Shown in pieces: positions 54,410-61,762 of a stretch of 64,000 nt of DNA. Source of the stretch: G963665925 sp050596425. Its GTDB lineage: Bacteria > Bacillota > Clostridia > Peptostreptococcales > Acidaminobacteraceae. The notes below the pieces were generated by a model. It worked only from the letters and a program-made list of their open reading frames with translations. It made no database searches and was not told the DNA's origin. The stretch is from contig NZ_CP192292.1 in NCBI RefSeq assembly GCF_050596425.1, forward strand, positions 4,588,001 through 4,652,000. Direction: 5' to 3'. Made by a program: the position numbers and the translations under genes. The stretch's first letter is position 1; every line of letters begins with the position of its first letter.

Positions 54410-54725
54410 TATTTTTTCCTCCAATTTTCACTAATTGACTTTTACATCCTTCATGCCTAGGGCCAAACTGAATTCACGGCGTTTTATGTTTTTATTCCTG
54501 TTCTTCCCGACTTCGTATGTCGTTTGGCTTGTCTATAGAATAGACTTCAAATGTAAGAGAAATAAGATGAAAATGTGTAAATTTCATGTGAAATGCTTTT
54601 GTAATAAAACCTTACCTACAAAAAAGCCCCTGACCAATCCACCTGTGGCAGGCTTCATGATCAAGGACCTATATTGTATGCCGATCTATTTTGACTTATT
54701 TTCTATTTTGACTCGTTTTCTTCTT
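54410..54725. other. Intergenic gap with weak terminator
   Basis: 316 bp without a gene. On the minus strand AAGCC and GGCTT (within 54619-54654) can pair across a long loop, followed by TTTTTTG, a plausible but imperfect terminator for the peptidase T gene. Confidence 0.5.
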
Positions 54726-55979
54726 TTACTTGCTTGCGTATAGTTCAACCAATTTGATAACTGTTTCAACCGACTTTACCATAGACTCTACTGGAATGTA
54801 TTCGAAGCGTCCGTGGAAGTTGTGTCCACCTGTAAAAATGTTTGGTGTTGGCAGACCCATGTAAGACAGTCTAGCCCCATCTGTGCCGCCACGAATGGCT
54901 TTTTGCTTCGGCACAACGCCCACTTTTTCCATGGCTTCCTTAGCCGTTTCAACAATGTGAATAACAGGCTCAACCTTTTCTTTCATGTTGAAGTACTGGT
55001 CTGTCAGTTCAAGAACAAAGGTGCCCTGTCCGTACTTTTTGTTGATATAGTCTGCCGCAGACTCCATGAGGGCCTTTCTCTCATTAAAACGATTTAGGTC
55101 ATGGTCACGTATAATGTATAGCATTTCTGCCGACTCCACTGTCCCGTTAAAATCATTTAGATGGAAGAAGCCTTCATAGCCTTCTGTAGATCCAGGCACT
55201 TCAGAAGCTGGAAGCATGGCATTGAACTCCATCGCCATAAGCACTGCGTTTTTCATTTTATTCTTTGCGTTGCCTGGGTGAATGTTACGGCCGTTTAGAA
55301 TAACCTTGGCACCTGCTGCATTAAAGTTCTCATATTCCAGTTCGCCTATTTCACCGCCATCAATTGTATAGGCAAAGTCTGCATCAAATTCTTTGACATC
55401 AAAGTGGTCAGCTCCACGTCCAACTTCCTCATCTGGCGTGAAACCAACACGAAGCTCACCATGCTTAATATCTGGGTTTTGAACCAGGTATTCAATGGCA
55501 GTCATAATTTCAGCAATGCCTGCCTTGTTGTCTGCACCAAGAAGTGTTGTACCATCTGTTGTAATAAGTGTTTGACCCACGTAATTGTTTAGTTCAGGAA
55601 AAGCAGATGTTTCCATAACAATGTTTTCTTCTTTGTTAAGAACCAGGTCTTTCCCATCATATGATTCCCAAATAAGAGGCTTAACATTCTCGCCTGAAAA
55701 ATCTGGTGATGTGTCCATATGAGCCACAAGGCCAATCTTAGGAATGTCCTTGTCTATATTTGCAGGAAGTTTGCCCATTAGGTAACCCTTATCATCTAGG
55801 GTAACATCGCTTAAACCGATGGCAATCATTTCTTCCTTAAGAGGTTTAGCCAGGTTAAACTGCTTGGCTGTTGAAGGCACAGTCTCTGAATTTGGGTCAG
55901 ATTTTGTGTCAATCTCAACGTACTTTAAAAACCTTTCAACAAGCTTTTTTTGAAAATTACTATTCATTGGTATGTACAT
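54726..55979 (-). CDS. pepT: Peptidase T (tripeptide aminopeptidase)
   Basis: 417 residues, normal length for M20B peptidase T. Metal and catalytic motifs are LVAHMDTSPDFSG (His, Asp), TLLGADNKAGIAEI (Asp), TPDEEVGRGADHFD (Glu-Glu), and C-terminal TGGHNFHGRFEYIP (His). It removes the N-terminal residue from tripeptides in the cytosol with two Zn ions. ATG 55979 follows GGAGGGATAAT. A monocistronic gene by spacing. Confidence 0.95.
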   Translation of the reverse strand: MYIPMNSNFQKKLVERFLKYVEIDTKSDPNSETVPSTAKQFNLAKPLKEEMIAIGLSDVTLDDKGYLMGKLPANIDKDIPKIGLVAHMDTSPDFSGENVKPLIWESYDGKDLVLNKEENIVMETSAFPELNNYVGQTLITTDGTTLLGADNKAGIAEIMTAIEYLVQNPDIKHGELRVGFTPDEEVGRGADHFDVKEFDADFAYTIDGGEIGELEYENFNAAGAKVILNGRNIHPGNAKNKMKNAVLMAMEFNAMLPASEVPGSTEGYEGFFHLNDFNGTVESAEMLYIIRDHDLNRFNERKALMESAADYINKKYGQGTFVLELTDQYFNMKEKVEPVIHIVETAKEAMEKVGVVPKQKAIRGGTDGARLSYMGLPTPNIFTGGHNFHGRFEYIPVESMVKSVETVIKLVELYASK

Positions 55980-56060
55980 ATTATCCCTCCACGTCTAATA
56001 TTCTTGAGCCTAATCACTTCATTAACTTGTCTTAATTTACACTCTAACAAAGGTCTTGGC

Positions 56061-57035
56061 TTATAAATAAACTTCTTTTCTTGCAAGAGCACCAAAAATT
56101 CCACCTGTGTGAACAAATAAAACATTCCCCATTAAAAGTGGATTGTTCTTTAAAATTTCCGAGTGCAGACCGTAAAAGGCCTTGCCTGTATACACCGGAT
56201 CAAGAAGAATCCCTTGGGTTCTTGCAAAGTTCTTAATAAAACTCGTGGCATCATCACTGATATGACCATAGCCTGTATGGGCATATTCCATGAGGGTGAT
56301 CTGGTTCATATCAATGTGCTCATTATAAGCCCCAATATCAGCCGCACCTTTTACTAGCCCACGAATGGTCGGATTGTAATCGATGGTTTTGTCATATATA
56401 TTTATGCCCACAATATTTTTACCTGTGCCGTGGACCGCATTCCCTAGATAAAGGCCAGCGTAGGTTCCGCCAGAACCCACTGCCACACATATTGTGTCAA
56501 AGATCAATCCTAGTTCTCTCTCCTGTTCGAGAATTTCCTCAAAAGCAGAATAGTAGCCAAATGTGCCAAGAGCATCAGAAGCTCCAATGGTTATGGTCCG
56601 AGCCTTAATGCCTTTTTTTGCATAATCTTCTTTTAAGGTGTTCATGATCTCTATATAATTTCCAAAGTCCTCTGGAGGCACAAAGGTTAATTCAGCTCCA
56701 AAAATCTGATCTAAGGCATTGTTTCCAAGATTATCTGAGCCATGCCCACTTAACACAAGGTGGCACTTAAGCCCCAACCTGGCTGCAAGAGCTGCTGTGG
56801 CTCGGCAATGATTGGACTGGATGCCACCACAAGTTATAAGCACTTCTGCTCCATTTGAAATAGCGTCTTTTACAATGTATTCAAGCTTTCTAACTTTATT
56901 TCCTGAAATTTCAATGCCTGTGTAGTCATCTCGCTTAATATACAAGTTGGTGCCCGCTGGCATATCCTGTGTTTTCTTTATGGCCTGTATTGGCGTTGGC
57001 GTATTAGACAGCAAGAGTTTTTCTGGTCGATTCAT
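56061..57035 (-). CDS. PLP enzyme, D-cysteine desulfhydrase / ACC deaminase family
   Basis: 324 residues. PLP lysine in SGNKVRKLEY, phosphate-binding and active-site region GGIQSNHCRATAALAARLG, and later AVGSGGTYAGLYLG. Enzymes of this family break down D-cysteine or related D-amino acids to keto acid and ammonia (plus sulfide for D-cysteine). The exact substrate cannot be read. ATG 57035 follows GGAGGTGATTTC; the longer frame from 57131 lacks an SD. Confidence 0.87.
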   Translation of the reverse strand: MNRPEKLLLSNTPTPIQAIKKTQDMPAGTNLYIKRDDYTGIEISGNKVRKLEYIVKDAISNGAEVLITCGGIQSNHCRATAALAARLGLKCHLVLSGHGSDNLGNNALDQIFGAELTFVPPEDFGNYIEIMNTLKEDYAKKGIKARTITIGASDALGTFGYYSAFEEILEQERELGLIFDTICVAVGSGGTYAGLYLGNAVHGTGKNIVGINIYDKTIDYNPTIRGLVKGAADIGAYNEHIDMNQITLMEYAHTGYGHISDDATSFIKNFARTQGILLDPVYTGKAFYGLHSEILKNNPLLMGNVLFVHTGGIFGALARKEVYL

Positions 57036-57338
57036 GAAATCACCTCCAATAATATTATTTCGCTTTTCTAAGGAATTCCCCTTTAATAAAATTATTGTAA
57101 CAGTTGATACCTTGGCAACATCAGGCTGCAAACAAGTCTATAGACCATCAATTATGAGATTTTAACGATGGAATGTGTCATACATATTTATTATATGAGC
57201 AATAGTCGATATATTGTTGTTAGTTTGTTTCTAATAATGGTTGCACAATCGACGCACCGCAACAAAGAAAACAAGCTCGTTAAGTCAGGATGTACCCTCC
57301 ATTACCGGAAATCATCTTGAGTCAAATTAATACACCCT
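57036..57338. other. Intergenic gap upstream of the desulfhydrase-like gene
   Basis: About 300 bp, AT-rich, without a gene or a recognisable structured RNA. Confidence 0.5.
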
Positions 57339-57383
57339 AAAAAAAGGGTCCCGGTTAACTGTGTTAACCGGGACCCTTTTTTT
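57339..57383. terminator. Strong terminator downstream of the ABC-F gene
   Basis: A perfect 21-bp inverted repeat (core AGGGTCCCGGTTAAC / GTTAACCGGGACCCT) with a 3-base loop and A- and T-tracts on both sides, able to act in both directions. It lies 118 bp past the ABC-F stop. Confidence 0.9.
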
Positions 57384-57500
57384 ATTATTTATTTGGCTTA
57401 ACCTGTAAAATGAGAATTCACGCCACCACCATGCCATATAATTCATCTATCATTCTATGGTCTGGCAGTCACTCTATATATTGTTTACAAGGCATTCAAA

Positions 57501-59126
57501 TTACTTTTCAGTTTTGTACATTTCATTAATTTGAGACTGAATAGACTCATCATCAAAGTACTCATCAAATGTTGTCACCTTATCGAACACGCCATTTGGT
57601 GTGATTTCTATAACTCTGTTTGCAATTGTTTCCACAAACTTATGGTCATGTGATGTAAAGAGCATAGTGCCCTTGAAGGCTGTTAAACCATTATTAACCG
57701 CTTGAATGGATTCAAGGTCAAGGTGGTTGGTTGGCTCATCAAGAATAAGAACATTGGCTCCAGAAAGCATCATTTTTGAGAACATGCAACGCATTTTCTC
57801 GCCACCCGAAAGAACACTTGCTTCTTTAAGGGCATCTTCCCCTGAGAAAAGCATTTTTCCAAGGAAACCACGGATGAACGACTCGTCCTTTTCTTCTGAG
57901 TATTGACGCAACCAGTCAACCAGGTTCATATCAATACCTTCAAAGTATTCTGTATTATCATTTGGTAAGTAGGCCTGTGATGTTGTCACACCCCACTTGT
58001 ATTCACCTGCATCGGCTTCCATTTCACCCATAAGGATTTTAAATAGAACCGTTCTAGCCTGAGGGGATCTTGACATAAAGACAATTTTATCACCCTTTGC
58101 CACTGTAAAGGACACGTTATCAAGAACCTTGACGCCGTTTACAGTTTTAGTGATGCCGTTCACATGAAGAATATCCTTACCCGCTTCTCTTTCAGGTGTG
58201 AAGCCAACGAATGGGTAACGTCTTGAAGACGGCTGAATGTCTTCCACAGTGATTTTATCAAGCATTTTCTTACGTGCTGTCGCCTGCTTAGATTTAGATG
58301 CATTGGCGCTGAACCTAGCGATAAAGTTTTGTAGGTCTGCAATCTTTTCTTCACGCTTCTTGTTTTGATCTTTCATGAGTCTAAGGGCAAGCTGTGACGA
58401 TTCATACCAGAAGTCATAGTTACCAACAAACATCTTTGCCTTACCAAAGTCTATATCAACCATGTGCGTACATACCTTGTTCAGGAAGTGACGGTCATGG
58501 GATACAACAATGACAGTGTTTTCGTAGTTGATTAGGAACTCTTCCAGCCATGCAATCGCTCTAAAGTCAAGGTGGTTGGTTGGCTCATCGAGAAGTAGAA
58601 TATCTGGATCACCAAAAAGGGCTTGGGCAAGAAGAACCTTTACCTTGTCATCGCCCTTTAGCTCTGACATTTGCTTCATGTGAAGATCTTTTGTGATGCC
58701 AAGACCCATAAGCAGTTTTTCAGCATTGGTCTCTGCACTCCAACCATCCATTTCAGCAAATTCCCCTTCTAGTTCAGAAGCTTTTACACCATCTTCTTCT
58801 GAAAAATCCGGTTTCATATAAAGCGCGTCTTTTTCTTTCATAATTTCATACAGTTTTGTGTGTCCCATAATAACTGTATCAAGAACCATTTCGTTGTCAA
58901 ACTCAAAGTGATCCTGCTTCAGTACAGCTAGACGCTGACCTTGTGAAATAGAAATTTCACCATTAGATGGCTCAATCTCTCCGGATAGGATTTTTAGGAA
59001 AGTTGACTTTCCTGCACCATTTGCACCAATAACACCGTAGCAATTGCCTGGTGTAAACTTCATGTTTACATCTTCAAATAATTTTTTGCCTGGAAACCTT
59101 AGCCCTAGGCCTGATACCGTAATCAT
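57501..59126 (-). CDS. ABC-F ATPase with degenerate second P-loop
   Basis: 541 residues, cytosolic, two ABC domains and the ABC-F linker (about 235-320). Domain 1: Walker A GANGAGKST, Walker B LLLDEPTNHLD, with a divergent signature (LKGDDKVK). Domain 2: signature VLSGGEKMR and Walker B LILDEPTNHLD, but FMSRSPQARTVLF where the P-loop Gly-Lys should be, so site geometry differs. ABC-F proteins act on the ribosome, as resistance or translation factors. ATG 59126 is six bases past AAAGGATG. Confidence 0.9.
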   Translation of the reverse strand: MITVSGLGLRFPGKKLFEDVNMKFTPGNCYGVIGANGAGKSTFLKILSGEIEPSNGEISISQGQRLAVLKQDHFEFDNEMVLDTVIMGHTKLYEIMKEKDALYMKPDFSEEDGVKASELEGEFAEMDGWSAETNAEKLLMGLGITKDLHMKQMSELKGDDKVKVLLAQALFGDPDILLLDEPTNHLDFRAIAWLEEFLINYENTVIVVSHDRHFLNKVCTHMVDIDFGKAKMFVGNYDFWYESSQLALRLMKDQNKKREEKIADLQNFIARFSANASKSKQATARKKMLDKITVEDIQPSSRRYPFVGFTPEREAGKDILHVNGITKTVNGVKVLDNVSFTVAKGDKIVFMSRSPQARTVLFKILMGEMEADAGEYKWGVTTSQAYLPNDNTEYFEGIDMNLVDWLRQYSEEKDESFIRGFLGKMLFSGEDALKEASVLSGGEKMRCMFSKMMLSGANVLILDEPTNHLDLESIQAVNNGLTAFKGTMLFTSHDHKFVETIANRVIEITPNGVFDKVTTFDEYFDDESIQSQINEMYKTEK

Positions 59127-59310
59127 ATATTTCATCCTTTCAGTACGAACATTGATCCCAGAGTAGTCACGAAGCCCAACTGTAAAAAGAGACCTTACGT
59201 TTTCTTCTGGTTGAACTGACTGTTCATATTGATATTCAATATAACCGCAATTTCAATGAATCATTTATTTTATAGAGATATTTCTTATTGATTTTCTAGT
59301 CTCTCACATG

Positions 59311-59429
59311 ATCGACTTTCAAAATATCATTCAAGAGTCCTCATCATACCATATATAGATATTTGAGAATTAAAAATTGTATATATGGTATGATGAGGAC
59401 ACATTTTTGTAATTTTGAAAGCGCCTGAC
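59311..59429 (-). repeat. Nested-palindrome element, copy 4
   Basis: Read toward the ABC-F gene on the minus strand: GGCGCTTTCAAAATTACA ... TTGAATGATATTTTGAAAG. Its outer stem has CTTTC with GAAAG where others have CTTGC with GCAAG. The inner 21-bp arms (59337-59357 and 59380-59400) are perfectly complementary. It lies 184 bp before the start at 59126. Confidence 0.85.
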
Positions 59430-59433
59430 ATAA

Positions 59434-59465
59434 CAAAAGCCCCTTACTCTCAATAAAGGACTTCT
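59434..59465 (-). terminator. Terminator of the PAS-SpoIIE phosphatase gene
   Basis: On the minus strand AAGTCCTTTA pairs with TAAGGGGCTT using G-U pairs, followed by TTGTTAT. Confidence 0.65.
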
Positions 59466-59527
59466 GACATTTTTGCATCCAATTTATTATATCGGTTCTG
59501 TGTTAAATGTAAAGCATCTATTCTGGG

Positions 59528-60712
59528 CTAATCTTGATCTAAAAACTCCACCAATATAGCACATATGTCATCATTTTGAAGTGTTTCAATATCATTCAGA
59601 TTTTTTGAAAGAGCTCCAAAGTAGTCTTTCACTGACTTGTGGGACTGTCTATCATGTTTCATATTGTCTTTTATCTGATTTTCGCTTAAGTCTTCCAGTC
59701 CATCTGTAAAAAGTAGAAGCTTGTCTCCTTTTTCAAAATCGACGATCTCAACATCATATTTGGTGTCTGAAAAAACACCCACAGGCAAATTTGGATGACC
59801 GATATTTTTAGGAAAGGCATCTTTTCTATAGAGGATTGGATATGGATGACCAGCGCTTGAAAGCCAACCTCTCCGTTTTTTTAAGTCAATCATGACATAA
59901 AAGGCTGTGCAGAATAAAGTGAATTTTTCCGAGTGAAAAACCTGTACAAAGGATTCATTCATCTGCTCTAGGAGTTGGTTTGGACCGATGTCCTTTGTGG
60001 CAAAGTCTCTAAACATATACTTTAGAACAGAAACAACCAGTGATGAGGCTATACCATGTCCGCTAACATCACATATAAAGACACCCACCATGTCATCGTC
60101 AAATCGTTTAATGTCAAACAGGTCCCCTCCAAGTGAGGCCGCCGGACTATATATGGTTTTGATTTCCAGTCTGTCAAACTTTTTGGCTCGCTTGCGCATC
60201 ATTGAGCGCTGTACTTGCTTGGCAAACATCAAGTCACTGTCTAAAGATTTTTGTCTCTTATCAAGTTCTTCATGAATTGTATTAAGCGCCTTGTATGCTT
60301 GGTTTAAATCCACATTTTTTCTGGTGTTTTCCCTATGAAGGGCAGCCAGTTCACTGTTAATGGACTGGGTCACATTTTGAAGCATGGCCGTATTTTGAGG
60401 TGGCAATACAAGGGACCCGTGCAGACGATTATTTATAAGCCCGCCAGATAAGCGGAGCAAACGTATTTTACCTGCACCCATGTTAAAATTAATCTCCCAG
60501 TCTGATTCGTGTTCACAGGTTTTAAGGGCGCTTAAAAACTTATGATATTTCATGACACTCTGTTCATCCAGGAGAATATCTTCAATTTTAGGATAGGATT
60601 TCCCTTTTAAATGAGAAAACCATATGGAAAACTGCTTATTGTATTCTACGATATGGCCCAGTTCATCCACTACAAAAAGACCTATATCGGTTATGTCCGC
60701 CCAAGTTTTCAT
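59528..60712 (-). CDS. PAS-SpoIIE/PP2C serine phosphatase (RsbU type)
   Basis: 394 residues. PAS-like sensor (about 1-105), coiled coil (110-165), then a SpoIIE-type phosphatase with GGDLFD (195-200), CDVSGHGIAS (214-223) and LFTDGLEDL (about 336), the metal-binding Asp set. It would dephosphorylate an anti-sigma-factor antagonist in a partner-switch pathway. It follows the B12-binding sensor gene with a TAATG overlap and SD GGAGGCATA, so the two proteins are probably made together and interact. Confidence 0.88.
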   Translation of the reverse strand: MKTWADITDIGLFVVDELGHIVEYNKQFSIWFSHLKGKSYPKIEDILLDEQSVMKYHKFLSALKTCEHESDWEINFNMGAGKIRLLRLSGGLINNRLHGSLVLPPQNTAMLQNVTQSINSELAALHRENTRKNVDLNQAYKALNTIHEELDKRQKSLDSDLMFAKQVQRSMMRKRAKKFDRLEIKTIYSPAASLGGDLFDIKRFDDDMVGVFICDVSGHGIASSLVVSVLKYMFRDFATKDIGPNQLLEQMNESFVQVFHSEKFTLFCTAFYVMIDLKKRRGWLSSAGHPYPILYRKDAFPKNIGHPNLPVGVFSDTKYDVEIVDFEKGDKLLLFTDGLEDLSENQIKDNMKHDRQSHKSVKDYFGALSKNLNDIETLQNDDICAILVEFLDQD

Positions 60713-61389
60713 TATGCCTCCAACTCTACTATGTCCTCTTGACCATAAGTGTTCACAAATTCTAATGTATGATCAAAATCATGGCACAAGTGTGCATGAG
60801 CACATGGGGGATCTGATGTAATAACATTTGAAAAAGCTCCACCACCAATAAATATTGGCATCACCTTATTCAGTGACTTCTGAGACTCGCTTTTGACTTC
60901 TAAAACCATAGCTTTGGCTCGATCAAGATGATAAGGCATGGTACAAGATATGCCCACAAAATCTGGGTTGTATGATTTGACTGCAGAAATAAGCGCTGTG
61001 CGCGGTGTATTGGCCCCAAGATAAACGACCTGCCACCCGTCGATTTCAAGCAAATCTGAAACCATTCTCGCGCCAAGCTCATGGAGTTCTTCTTCAGGAC
61101 AAGCCATAATGATGGTTCCCTTTTTATTTTTACTTGCGTTCGATACTATATCGCTGTACAGTGTTGACATTAAATGCTGTGTAATAGCTGTTGCTACATG
61201 TTCTTGTGCGACTGTGATTTCATTTTTCATCCAGAGTTCACCCACGTAAACCATGCTTGGATAAAATAAATCCTTGTAAAACGATTTTAAAGGCAGACCG
61301 TTCTTGCGTAAATCTTGAACCCATTCATAGCATGTGTTTTTGTCGCCGTGTATGAGTCCATTAACATAACCGTCTGTGCATATCGACAT
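60712..61389 (-). CDS. CarH-like cobalamin-binding sensor protein
   Basis: 225 residues: helical B12-binding-2 domain (1-85), then Rossmann-type B12-binding domain (about 90-225). Key residues are Trp53, Glu63-His64 (ELWMKNEITVAQEH), the same Trp-x9-Glu-His spacing as the CarH photoreceptor, and EELHELG (ExHxxG, with His103 as the expected lower ligand of cobalt). No DNA-binding domain. ATG 61389 follows GAGGAG. It is coupled to the SpoIIE phosphatase gene, suggesting B12- or light-gated control of a partner-switch; light sensing is inferred. Confidence 0.87.
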   Translation of the reverse strand: MSICTDGYVNGLIHGDKNTCYEWVQDLRKNGLPLKSFYKDLFYPSMVYVGELWMKNEITVAQEHVATAITQHLMSTLYSDIVSNASKNKKGTIIMACPEEELHELGARMVSDLLEIDGWQVVYLGANTPRTALISAVKSYNPDFVGISCTMPYHLDRAKAMVLEVKSESQKSLNKVMPIFIGGGAFSNVITSDPPCAHAHLCHDFDHTLEFVNTYGQEDIVELEA

Positions 61390-61422
61390 AAAATTAGGCT
61401 CCTCGCTTCTATTCTAATAATT

Positions 61423-61541
61423 GAGCGACTTGCAAAATATCATTCAAGAACCCTCGCTATACCATATATAGAATTATTCATTCTTAAATATCTATATATG
61501 GTATAGCAAGGGCATAATTCTGTAATTTTGCAAGCGTCTGA
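61423..61541 (-). repeat. Nested-palindrome element, copy 5 (inner loop inverted)
   Basis: Read toward the B12-sensor gene: GACGCTTGCAAAATTACAGA ... CTTGAATGATATTTTGCAAG. The inner 22-nt arms lie at 61451-61472 and 61491-61512 with one mismatch. Compared with the other copies the loop between the arms is reversed: GAATTATTCATTCTTAAATA reads on the plus strand here. It ends 33 bp before the start at 61389. The rest of the 61390-61762 gap shows only a weak GACCGG/CCGGTC inverted repeat near 61700-61755. Confidence 0.88.
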
Positions 61542-61762
61542 ATTACATTAGATCCTTGCGAATTTACAAACCACCCATCATCCAAACACTTGTGGGTGCT
61601 AATAAACTTAATTTCACTTTGCAATTCGCTCATTGCATACTATTTTATCACGAAAAACGTCGATTTTTTAAATATTTAACGTGGGCTTAATATAAAACTG
61701 ACCGGCTAGATCAATGCGCAATTTATTACTCTCAAGCATCGATCCATCCGGTCGAATCGAAT

